DNA of 45,898 nt, from contig CATXTO010000016.1 in NCBI GenBank assembly GCA_958402445.1, positions 1-45,898 on the forward strand, read 5' to 3'. The DNA is from an uncultured Eubacteriales bacterium. Lineage in GTDB: Bacteria; Bacillota; Clostridia; Oscillospirales; Oscillospiraceae. Below the pieces are notes generated by a model. That model saw only the letters and a program-made list of their open reading frames with translations. It was not told where the DNA came from and searched no databases. Within the stretch, counting starts at the first letter, position 1. The number at the start of each line of letters is the position of its first letter. This document shows positions 32,477 through 42,372 of the stretch, one piece after another. The translations under genes were made by a program, and so were the position numbers.

Positions 32477-33283
32477 TTACACGCCCGCCTGGGGCAGGTG
32501 GATGAAGCTGGCCAGGGAGCCCCGCCGGCCCTGGGTGACCCGGTGCGACCAGTACCGGTCCGGGTCGCAGGCGGTGCAGTCGGGGCACAGGGCAACCTGC
32601 CCCACCCCGGCCTGCTCCAGCCAAAGACGGTTGAGCGTTTTCAAGTCTACGTGATACTTGGGACCCTCTCCGGCAATCCCGGACCGGGCCGCTTCCCCCA
32701 GGGACTGCAGCATGGCCCCGGGCACGTCGGCGTCTGTTTCAAAGCAGCAGGGCCCGATGCAGGGGCCGACGGCCGCCCGGATATCCCGGGGCTTGCATCC
32801 AAATTCCCGGACCATGGCCTGGACGGTTTTCGCCGCGATGCCCGCGGCGGTGCCCCGCCAGCCCGCATGGGCGGCGCCCACGGCGCCCCGCGCCGGGTCA
32901 TATAGGAGGATCGGCGTACAGTCGGCGGTAAAGATCGTCAATACCACCCCGGGCTCGTCGGTAATCAAGGCGTCCCGGTCCTGCAACACCGGCCGAAAGA
33001 GTCCGTCGCCCCGGTCCGCCCGGCCCACCCGGACCACCAGGTCCGTGTGGGTCTGCCGGGTGAAGACCGTGTCCTGTGGCCGGAAGCCCAGGGCACGGCC
33101 CAGGATGCGGTAATTCTCCAGCACCCGGCCAGGCCGGTCACCCCGGTGAATGCCCAGGTTCAGGCTGGCGAATTCCCCTGTGCTCACCCCGCCCAGGCGG
33201 GTGGAAAAGCAATGGGGCGCGCCGGAAAGCAGGTCGCAGACCAGATATTCCAGCGGTCCCCGTTTTACGGTTAAAAAGTGCAA
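32477..33283 (-). CDS. pgeF: PgeF/YfiH family purine nucleoside phosphorylase-like (polyphenol oxidase) protein
   Basis: The 268-residue protein has the YfiH/laccase-domain motifs: CFSTRLGGVS, SLNLGIHRGD, TRQTHTD, LTIFTADCTPILLYDP, VGAAHAGWRGTAAGI and VGPCIGPCCFET. The His and Cys ligands (TADC, HAGWRG) bind zinc. Family members act as peptidoglycan editing factors or purine nucleoside phosphorylases. The start is TTG 33283, supported by AAAGGAG 7 bases upstream. A longer frame to 33418 would translate intergenic repeats and has no ribosome site. Confidence 0.92.
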   Translation of the reverse strand: MHFLTVKRGPLEYLVCDLLSGAPHCFSTRLGGVSTGEFASLNLGIHRGDRPGRVLENYRILGRALGFRPQDTVFTRQTHTDLVVRVGRADRGDGLFRPVLQDRDALITDEPGVVLTIFTADCTPILLYDPARGAVGAAHAGWRGTAAGIAAKTVQAMVREFGCKPRDIRAAVGPCIGPCCFETDADVPGAMLQSLGEAARSGIAGEGPKYHVDLKTLNRLWLEQAGVGQVALCPDCTACDPDRYWSHRVTQGRRGSLASFIHLPQAGV

Positions 33284-33368
33284 GGTTTCGCTCCTTTCGC
33301 GTTTGAAAAAAGCCCCTGTTGGGCGCGCTTCGCCTACCCGTGGAACAGCCGCAGGTCGGGTTCCCTCT

Positions 33369-33714
33369 GTAGGGGCGTGCTCCGCACGACCGCGAAACGG
33401 CCACAGGCCGATCCCCACGTCCTGGTGAAAGCCTGTAGGGGCGCGCTGCGCTCGCCCGGGATACGGGACGCAGCCGGATCGGGCGACCGCAGGTCGCCCC
33501 TACATTTTGTACCGGGTCGGGGGTGCAAGGATAGACCTGCGGGCGGCCAGAGGCCGCCCCTGCGTTACGATCTTGTGAAAACGTTGCACAACCCGAACCG
33601 AAGACCGGCGCAAGCGGGTTCGGTTTGAAGAGGAAAGCCAGGGCAGCGGGGCGGACGGCCGCTGAAAGGCCGCCGAAGCAGGGGCGAACCTTGCCTCGAC
33701 GTGACCGCCCCTAC
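33369..33714. repeat. Cluster of dispersed TAGGGGCG palindromes between pgeF and secA
   Basis: The intergenic stretch 33284-33735 holds no gene. GTAGGGGCG elements start near 33369 and 33435, the latter pairing with CGCCCCTAC ending at 33504. A GGGCGGCC-type palindrome lies near 33541-33562, and another AGGGGCG...CGCCCCTAC pair spans 33680-33714. These are the same family as the arrays at the window ends. Confidence 0.8.
33591..33634 (+). repeat. Second repeat family, copy 1 (44 bp)
   Basis: This segment, with the inner CCGAACC...GGTTCGG inverted repeat, aligns without gaps to the reverse complement of 39853-39896 at 37 of 44 positions. It is separate from the TAGGGGCG family although found in the same intergenic clusters. 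Confidence 0.65.
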
Positions 33715-33735
33715 TTGCCGAACCGGCGGCGAGCC

Positions 33736-36492
<2,757 letters not shown>

Positions 36493-36590
36493 TATGGTCT
36501 GCCCTTTCTTTGGTGTATAGATTTCCTGTTCCGCCGCGGTTCCCGGACCCGGCGGGACGGGAAGGGGCGATGCGTCAATGGCTTTGGGCT

Positions 36591-36600
36591 ATTATAGCAC
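36591..36600 (-). promoter_or_regulatory. secA promoter, extended -10
   Basis: On the minus strand TGCTATAAT matches the extended -10 consensus TGnTATAAT exactly. The -35 region is poor, as is usual for extended -10 promoters. The predicted leader is about 90 bases. Confidence 0.6.
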
Positions 36601-36875
36601 ATGAGACGGGAAAAAGACAGAATAAAATGTGAACAAATCCAGGAAAACCCAGGGGGAATTTTTGAAAAAACGGCTTTTCCAGGCATCCAATTCAAGGCCG
36701 GAGACCTCCGCGGCGGGCGAAAGGCGGTGCCGGCCCCTGGGGAAGGGCCGCCCCCAAAACGAGCGGAAGGGCGGGCCCGGCCTTCCCGCTGGATTTGTGT
36801 GCGATTGACCGGCGGGAATGGATTTTACCTGGGATTCCTGGCAAAGATATCCTAGCATTTCCGGTTCCTGCCATG

Positions 36876-36881
36876 TATAAT
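36876..36881 (+). promoter_or_regulatory. -10 box for the ROK kinase gene
   Basis: A perfect TATAAT lies 35 bases before ATG 36916. The 17-base position upstream reads TAGCAT, a weak -35, so an activator or a low basal level is possible. Confidence 0.45.
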
Positions 36882-36915
36882 GAATGCAAGACGCTTAAAA
36901 GCGGGAGGTACACAG

Positions 36916-37863
36916 ATGAAGTATGGATTTGGCGTGGACGTGGGCGGCACCACGATTAAGCTCGGCCTGTTTGAGGAGACCGGAAGCCTGGTGGAGAAAT
37001 GGGAGATTCCCACGAAAAGCACGCCGGACGGCGGCCAGATTCTGCCGGACATCGCCGCGGCCATCGACGGCTGCCTGGTTCGCCGGCGGATTGACCGGGG
37101 CCAAATTTTAGGCATCGGCCTGGGGGTGCCGGGGCCCGTGGACGCAAAGGGCGTTTTAAACCGCGGCGCCAACGTGAATTGGGGGGTGTTCAACCTCCAC
37201 GAGGCCCTGGGGGCTCTGACGGGACTGCCCGTCAAGGCGGGGAACGACGCCAACGTGGCGGCCCTGGGCGAGTGCTGGCAGGGGGGAGGAAAGGGCTTTT
37301 CCAGCATGGTCCTGGTGACCCTGGGCACGGGCATCGGCGGTGGCATCGTCTTAAACGGCAAGGTGCTGCACGGGGCCCACGGCGCCGGGGGAGAGATCGG
37401 GCATATGACCCTGAACCGGGAGGAGACGGAGGCCTGCGGCTGCGGCAAATTCGGCTGCGCCGAGCAGTACGGCTCCGCAACCGGGATTGTCCGCTTGGCC
37501 CGCCGGGCCATGGCGCGCTCCGGGCGGCCCTCCCCCCTGCGTTCTTCTCAGCGCCTGACTTGCAAAGAAATTTTTGATTGGGGCGCCCGCCAGGACCCCC
37601 TGGCTCTGGAGATCCTGGAAGCCTATTATGACGTCCTGGGCCAGTTCCTGGCGGAGGTGTGCTGTGTGGTGGACCCGGAGGCCGTGGTTTTGGGCGGCGG
37701 GGTGTCCCGGGCGGGCCGGGTGCTGCTGGACGGCGTGCGGCGCTATTTTCTCCGCTATATGTTCCACACGGGACGGGAAATCCGGTTTGCTCTGGCCAAG
37801 CTGGGCAATGACGCCGGGATTTACGGCAGCTTTAAGCTCATGCTGAGCGAACAAAACCATTGA
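36916..37863 (+). CDS. ROK family glucokinase-like sugar kinase
   Basis: The 315-residue protein starts GFGVDVGGTTIKLGLF (ATP phosphate motif), has PGPVD, the NDANVAALGE segment with the catalytic aspartate, TLGTGIGGGIVLNGKV, GEIGHMTL and the ROK zinc motif CGCGKFGCAEQYGS near residue 185. It probably phosphorylates glucose at C6, though ROK kinases for other hexoses look the same. GGGAGG 8 bases before ATG 36916 sets the start; the in-frame ATG at 36880 overlaps the -10 box. It leads a two-gene operon with the reductase. Confidence 0.92.
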   Translation: MKYGFGVDVGGTTIKLGLFEETGSLVEKWEIPTKSTPDGGQILPDIAAAIDGCLVRRRIDRGQILGIGLGVPGPVDAKGVLNRGANVNWGVFNLHEALGALTGLPVKAGNDANVAALGECWQGGGKGFSSMVLVTLGTGIGGGIVLNGKVLHGAHGAGGEIGHMTLNREETEACGCGKFGCAEQYGSATGIVRLARRAMARSGRPSPLRSSQRLTCKEIFDWGARQDPLALEILEAYYDVLGQFLAEVCCVVDPEAVVLGGGVSRAGRVLLDGVRRYFLRYMFHTGREIRFALAKLGNDAGIYGSFKLMLSEQNH

Positions 37864-37875
37864 GGAGGCGCGGTT

Positions 37876-38781
37876 ATGCTGGATTTATTTGTTTTGGGCG
37901 GCGGCCCCGCGGGAATCACCGCCGCAATTTACGCGGCCCGGTCGGGCTGCGCCGTGACCCTGATGTACAAAGACGGCGGCGCCCTGGTTCACGCGGAGCG
38001 GATTGAGAATTACTATGGCTTCTCCGAGCCGGTCTCCGGCCAGGCGCTTCTGGAAAACGGCCTGTCCCAGGCCCGGCGGCTGGGAGTCCTTGTGCAGGAG
38101 GCGGAGGTGGTGGGCCTGGGCTTTGGCTCGCAGGGGCTGCTGGCGGAGACCTCCGCCGGACCGGTGGAGGCGGAGGCCGTGGTCTTGGCCACGGGGCTCA
38201 ACCGGCGGCGCCCCCAGATTCAAAATTTTGGGGCCTTCGACGGGGCCGGCGTGAGCTACTGCGCCGTATGCGACGGCTTTTTCTGCCGGGGTCGGGATGT
38301 GGCGGTCCTGGGCGCCGGGGCGTACGCCCTCCATGAGGCGGCTGTTTTGTTGCCGCTGGCCCGGTCCGTGACCCTTTTGACCAACGGCGCGCCGGCGCCT
38401 GCGGAGCTCCCCCCGGCGCTGAATGTGGATTCCAGGCGGGTAGAGGCGCTGCTGGGAGACCAGACGCTGCAGGCCGTAACCCTGGAGGACGGCGTAAGTC
38501 TGCCGGCGGAGCGGCTATTCGTGGCCCTGGGCACCGCGGACAGCGGAGACCTGGCCCGGAAGGTGGGAGCTCTGACGGAGAACGGGAAAGTTCTGGTGGA
38601 CGAGGCCATGGCCACCAACGTGCCGGGACTCTTCGCCGCCGGGGACTGCACCGGCGGCCTGCTGCAAATCGCGAAGGCCATTCACCAGGGAGCCCAGGCG
38701 GGCCTGTCCGCGGTGCGGTATCTGCGGAAGCAGGAAAAAGCCCGGTCCGCGCTGGAGCAGGCCGCGGGAGCGCCCCTGTAA
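37876..38781 (+). CDS. trxB: Thioredoxin reductase-like flavoprotein
   Basis: The 301-residue FAD protein begins LFVLGGGPAGITAAIYAARSG, has the redox cysteines C129 and C132 in SYCAVCDGFF, a second dinucleotide motif VLGAGAYALHEA and the FAD-binding end GLFAAGDCTGG. These are low-molecular-weight thioredoxin reductase features. The NADPH motif lacks the usual GGG-S-A-E pattern (AYALHEA) and the arginine pair is not clear, so an alternative electron donor such as a ferredoxin-type or flavin-type reductase is possible. It follows the kinase by 12 bases. Confidence 0.88.
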   Translation: MLDLFVLGGGPAGITAAIYAARSGCAVTLMYKDGGALVHAERIENYYGFSEPVSGQALLENGLSQARRLGVLVQEAEVVGLGFGSQGLLAETSAGPVEAEAVVLATGLNRRRPQIQNFGAFDGAGVSYCAVCDGFFCRGRDVAVLGAGAYALHEAAVLLPLARSVTLLTNGAPAPAELPPALNVDSRRVEALLGDQTLQAVTLEDGVSLPAERLFVALGTADSGDLARKVGALTENGKVLVDEAMATNVPGLFAAGDCTGGLLQIAKAIHQGAQAGLSAVRYLRKQEKARSALEQAAGAPL

Positions 38782-38888
38782 GGAGGCCTTGGCCGCCCAA
38801 CAGGGGTGTCGCTGCGGGGAAATCCCGAAAATGCAGGGTCGTGACCGGAAAGCCGCCTTTGCAAAACGGCGTCCGGCCTTCGTGCGCC

Positions 38889-39464
38889 CTATTGTGGGCA
38901 GGCAATACAGCGCAGAAGCGCCTCCATTTCCCGCACGCCCCTGCGCTGGGAGGTGATAATGGCGCGAATGGGGGGGATGAGGCCCGGACATAGGTCGTAG
39001 TGCAGCGCGTTTCGCGACATGCCGATGGCGCCCTGGTGGTGGGGGATCATCTCCCGCAGGAAATCCGCGTCAATATCGTTGGTCTCCGGCGCGCTCCCCA
39101 TTTCTGAGAACATGGTGCGCAGGATCAGATCCGTGCGGCGCTGATATAGCTGTAGATCCCGCTGCGGATTACATAGCTGGCTGCACGACGGCAGCAGTTT
39201 CTCCATGTCCTCAATGCTCTTGGTCTGAGAGGAGATGATGTGGGAAGCGATGCGCCGCAGGGGCTGACAGGTGGTATAGTGGAGGATGTTTTGCGACATC
39301 TCGATGGCGGCCCGGTGATGGGGAATCATTTGCACGATAAAGTTGTGGGAGATGCTCTGGGTGAGTTCCGCTTTGGTCATATTGCAAATCATTTCATCCA
39401 GGATGCTGTAAAAACGCTCTAGATACTGCTTGGTCTGGTCGTTGAGCTGGCATATATGTTCCAT
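38889..39464 (-). CDS. Tandem DUF305 protein, cytoplasmic
   Basis: The 191-residue protein has two DUF305 units, each with the paired histidines: NFIVQMIPHHRAAIEMSQNI (HH 49-50) and DFLREMIPHHQGAIGMSRNA (HH 142-143). DUF305 is a ferritin-like helical domain often linked to metal handling. Most members are secreted, but no signal peptide is seen here, and the protein carries several cysteines (CQP, PSCSQLC, CIACPQ). ATG 39464 is preferred because GGAGGG lies 7 bases upstream, while the ATG at 39470 is too close. A much longer frame upstream is only translated repeats. Confidence 0.85.
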   Translation of the reverse strand: MEHICQLNDQTKQYLERFYSILDEMICNMTKAELTQSISHNFIVQMIPHHRAAIEMSQNILHYTTCQPLRRIASHIISSQTKSIEDMEKLLPSCSQLCNPQRDLQLYQRRTDLILRTMFSEMGSAPETNDIDADFLREMIPHHQGAIGMSRNALHYDLCPGLIPPIRAIITSQRRGVREMEALLRCIACPQ

Positions 39465-39552
39465 TGGCATGCCCTCCTTCTCTGCTTTATCGTATGGAGC
39501 GGCAAGGCGGTTTGTGACGGCTGTGGCGCCGGAGTGCCGGAAACGACCTGCG

Positions 39553-40063
39553 GTCGTTTCAAATGTAAGGGCGACCTGTGGTCGCCCGCACAGAGAGGAG
39601 GACGGGCGAGCGCAGCTCGCCCCTACAGGGAGTGGTGTAGGAACAGGAGCTGTGGGGGCGACCTGTGGTCGCCCCCACAGAGAGGACGAAGGGCGAGCAC
39701 AGCTCGCCCCTACAGGGAGAGATGTGGGAACAGGGATGTAGGGGCGACCTGTGGTCGCCCGCAGGCGTGCGAAGCACGCCTCGTCGCAGAGGACTGCGCT
39801 TCCGCAAATCCTCGCCCATTCGGGTGAGGATTCTTGTTCGCCCCGTCTCCGCTCCTCTCCAAACCGAACCCGCCGGCGCTGGGCTTCGGTTTGGTTATCC
39901 ATTTGTTCTTGGGACGTGGGGAACAATTGGGGCCGTTTTGCGGGCGAGCACAGCTCGCCCCTACAGGAGCGCACAGAGAGGACGAAGGGCGAGCGCAGCT
40001 CGCCCCTACAGGGAGTGGTGTAGGAACAGGAGCTGTGGGGGCGACCTGTGGTCGCCCGCGGGC
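39553..40063. repeat. Repeat-filled intergenic region upstream of the DUF305 gene
   Basis: The gap 39465-40113 contains no gene. It carries at least seven TAGGGGCG-type palindromes in both orientations. Segments 39590-39673 and 39970-40056 form a direct repeat of about 85 bases, nearly identical and including GGGAGTGGTGTAGGAAC. Frames here stay open by chance of composition. Confidence 0.85.
39851..39896 (-). repeat. Second repeat family, copy 2
   Basis: CCAAACCGAA (39859-39868) and TTCGGTTTGG (39885-39894) form a perfect 10-bp inverted repeat with a GC-rich 16-base centre. The reverse complement aligns to 33591-33634 at 37 of 44 positions. Confidence 0.65.
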
Positions 40064-40074
40064 ATAAAAAACAA

Positions 40075-40106
40075 AAAGCGCCAGGCCCCACCGGGCCTGG
40101 CGCTTT
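40075..40106 (-). terminator. Rho-independent terminator of the ABC transporter operon
   Basis: A 14-bp perfect stem (AAAGCGCCAGGCCC and its complement) with a 4-base loop is followed on the minus strand by TTGTTTTTT. It lies just after the permease stop. Confidence 0.88.
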
Positions 40107-40113
40107 CCTGATT

Positions 40114-41280
40114 TTATTTGGAAAAGACGATTCGCTCGCTGTTGAACATCTTGGCCAAGAGGAAGATCCCCAGCCCGGTGTAGACCAGGTTTGCCGCCAC
40201 GGCGGCCAGGATATGGGCCGGAACCATCTCAAAGGAGAAAATACTCACCATACATTGGACGCTGTTGTACAGGGGGATCAGGTAAAAGACCAGGGACTCC
40301 TTGGCCCCCCCGCCGAACATGGCCGTGACGCCTAGGAGCATGACTAAAATCATCAGGGGCATCACATAGGCCTGGGCCTCCTTGGTGGACTTGGCGAAGG
40401 CGGATACGATGGAGATCAAGGTCACCAGGAGCAGCACCGTGGAGAGGATCACCACCCCTAAGAGCACATAATCCCCCGCGCCATAGGCGGCGCCGGACAT
40501 CTCTCCTCCCGCCGATCCCATGAGGCGGGGCAGGGATAAAATGGTTCCCAGAGCGCTGGAAATCCCGGAGAGCAGGGCGATGATGGACAGGGCGATGATT
40601 TTTCCCAGGGCGATGCTACTGCGCTTGGCCGGGGTGACCAGCATGGTGGCGATGGTGCCCCGCTCCTTCTCCCCGGCGATGGACTCCGGGGCCACGGCGA
40701 TGCAGCCGCTGAACAGGAAGATCATCAAAAGCATGGGCAGCATAGAGGAGAAAATGGAGCTGGTCTGGTCCTGGGCGGTGGCCAAATCAAAGCTGCCGCC
40801 CCGGTTGACGTCAAATTTATTGGCCAGACTGCTCTCATACTGGTCCAAAGCTGCCAATACCACGGTATACGCCTGCTGGGAGGCGGTGGAAGCGGAGTTG
40901 TAATACACCTCCACGTTGGGCGCCTGGGTCCCGGAAACGGGGTCGTAAGCGGTCACCGCGGCGTCAAAATCCGCCGGGAAGACCAGATACAGATCCAGCT
41001 CCTGCTCCGTGACCTGGCGCTTTGCGTCCTCCCCGCTCTGCTGGCCGAGCTCCAGGGCCTGGCCAAGGGGCCCTGCCAGGGCGTCCGGGAGATTTTGGAC
41101 CACCGCGGTGGGCTTGTAGGTCTCAGAAACGGAGAACTGCTTGGCCAGGGCGTTGCCCATAAAGTTGTACAGGAAGAAAATCAGAAGGCCCGGCAGCAAA
41201 ATGGTGGTGATGGCCATGCGCTTATCGCCGAAGAAGCGGGCTAATTCTTTTTTCAGAATGGTAATCACGGGATTTCTCAT
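40114..41280 (-). CDS. ABC-2 type permease (NatB-like)
   Basis: The 388-residue protein has an N-terminal span (ITTILLPGLLIFFLYNF), a large extracellular part of about 150 residues (VSETYKPTAVVQNLP; YNSASTASQQAYTVVLAALDQYES) and five or six C-terminal spans including the APESIAGEKERGTIATMLVTP motif of NatB/YhaP permeases. With the ATPase it would form an exporter, in B. subtilis NatAB used for sodium. The substrate here is unknown. The start overlaps the ATPase stop by 4 bases. Confidence 0.9.
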   Translation of the reverse strand: MRNPVITILKKELARFFGDKRMAITTILLPGLLIFFLYNFMGNALAKQFSVSETYKPTAVVQNLPDALAGPLGQALELGQQSGEDAKRQVTEQELDLYLVFPADFDAAVTAYDPVSGTQAPNVEVYYNSASTASQQAYTVVLAALDQYESSLANKFDVNRGGSFDLATAQDQTSSIFSSMLPMLLMIFLFSGCIAVAPESIAGEKERGTIATMLVTPAKRSSIALGKIIALSIIALLSGISSALGTILSLPRLMGSAGGEMSGAAYGAGDYVLLGVVILSTVLLLVTLISIVSAFAKSTKEAQAYVMPLMILVMLLGVTAMFGGGAKESLVFYLIPLYNSVQCMVSIFSFEMVPAHILAAVAANLVYTGLGIFLLAKMFNSERIVFSK

Positions 41281-42053
41281 GCCTTCTCACCTGCCGTTTC
41301 CGCGTAGAGGTCGAAGAAGCGATCCTCCAGGGACTTGCCGTCCCGCACCCGGTCCAGGGTATCGCACCGGGCCATGCGGCCGTCGATCAAAATGCCCACC
41401 CGGTCGCAGATTTTCTCAATCAGGCTGAAAATGTGGGTGGAGACGATCACCGTGCGGCCCTGGCGCTTTAGGTCCATGAGAAAATCCGTCACCACCTTAG
41501 CCGTGAGTACGTCCAGGCCGTTGGTGGGCTCGTCAAAGATGATGACCTTGGGATCGTGGACCAGGGAGACCGCCAGCGAGGTCTTCTGCTTCATGCCGGT
41601 AGACAGGTTCGCCACCTTTACCTCCGCGAATTCTCCAATCCCGAAGGTATCGAACAGCGCCTTTTTTCGCCGGTCCCGCGCCTCGTATGGCACCTGGTGC
41701 AGCTCAGAGAAGAAATCAAATAAGTAGTTTGGGGTGAAGAACTCCTCCAGCTTGAGCTCGCTGGTGAGAAAGCCGATCTTCCCCCGGACCTCGTCCGGCT
41801 GGGACACTATGCTGCACCCGTCGATGCACGCGTCTCCCCGGTCCGGCTTGATCAGGGTGGCCAGCATCCGCAGCGTGGTGGTCTTGCCTGCGCCGTTGGG
41901 TCCTAAAAGGCCGAAGATTTCGCCCTCATAGGCGGAGAAGGACAGATCCGCCACGGCGGTCTTGGTCTTCTCCTTGGTTTTTTCTAGCTGCTGCTGCTTG
42001 GCAGACAGCTTAAAGGTCTTCCAAAGGCCCTTAGCCTGTAGAATTTCCCGCAT
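41277..42053 (-). CDS. ABC transporter ATP-binding protein (NatA-like)
   Basis: The 258-residue ATPase has Walker A GPNGAGKTT near residue 54, Q-loop region GFLTSELKLEEFFT, signature NLSTGMKQK, Walker B VIIFDEPTNGLD and the switch histidine in VSTHIF. The N-terminal lysine/glutamine-rich stretch (KLSAKQQQLEKTKEKTK) is an insertion also seen in NatA proteins. ATG 42053 is favoured by GGAGGT 6 bases upstream; ATG 42059 directly abuts that site. It is translationally coupled to the permease. Confidence 0.92.
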   Translation of the reverse strand: MREILQAKGLWKTFKLSAKQQQLEKTKEKTKTAVADLSFSAYEGEIFGLLGPNGAGKTTTLRMLATLIKPDRGDACIDGCSIVSQPDEVRGKIGFLTSELKLEEFFTPNYLFDFFSELHQVPYEARDRRKKALFDTFGIGEFAEVKVANLSTGMKQKTSLAVSLVHDPKVIIFDEPTNGLDVLTAKVVTDFLMDLKRQGRTVIVSTHIFSLIEKICDRVGILIDGRMARCDTLDRVRDGKSLEDRFFDLYAETAGEKA

Positions 42054-42137
42054 GTACATACCTCCAGATAGTTGGTAAATCGTAAAGTTGAACGGATTTC
42101 ATTGGGTCGCCGGAGTAGCAGCGGCCTTTGCCCCGAC

Positions 42138-42184
42138 GAGGCGTGCTTCGCACGCCCGCGGGCGGCCGCAGGCCGCCCCTACAG
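42138..42184. repeat. Single TAGGGGCG-family element
   Basis: GGCGTGCTTCGCACGCC palindrome joined to GGGCGGCC-GCA-GGCCGCCC and ending CCCCTAC, the same composite as the units of the left-end array. It sits in the 319-base gap upstream of the ABC operon, which has no gene. Confidence 0.75.
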
Positions 42185-42270
42185 TTTGATTCCGAAATCG
42201 GCGCCCCTTACAATCCTCCGTATCAGCTCGCGCCTTGTCGTAGCGAGCTTTGCGCGGCAAACGCTTGCTT

Positions 42271-42276
42271 ATTATA
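42271..42276 (-). promoter_or_regulatory. -10 box for the ABC transporter operon
   Basis: A perfect TATAAT on the minus strand about 220 bases before ATG 42053. The -35 position (17 bases upstream) reads TGGCTT, a partial match. The long leader contains the repeat element at 42138-42184. Confidence 0.4.
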
Positions 42277-42288
42277 CAGGACGGCGGC

Positions 42289-42309
42289 GGAAAAAGCCAG
42301 CCTTTTTCC
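42289..42309 (-). terminator. Hairpin downstream of the hydrogenase-like gene
   Basis: GGAAAAAG and CTTTTTCC form an 8-bp stem around a 5-base loop, 64 bases after the hydrogenase stop. The A/T-rich stem makes termination possible on either strand but moderate in strength. Confidence 0.42.
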
Positions 42310-42372
42310 TCTGAAATGCGGCGCATTTTGCCCACTGCTACCAGGCAGATTTGTATGATTTTTACAAATTCC

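Larger units (their letters stand above)
36493..36915. other. Divergent intergenic region between secA and the ROK kinase gene
   Basis: No gene is seen in this 423-base stretch. It contains the secA promoter candidate at 36591-36600 and a TATAAT for the kinase gene at 36876-36881. Otherwise it has GC-rich sequence with no repeat element. Confidence 0.6.

Noticed and set aside
30736..32505. 589-codon open frame antisense to the lipoprotein gene
   Set aside because: The opposite strand encodes a convincing lipoprotein with lipobox and family 5 motifs. The antisense product is Gly/Val-rich and unlike any family.
39465..40232. Extension of the DUF305 protein to 447 residues
   Set aside because: The extra N-terminal part is translated TAGGGGCG repeats and terminator; a strong ribosome site lies just before ATG 39464.
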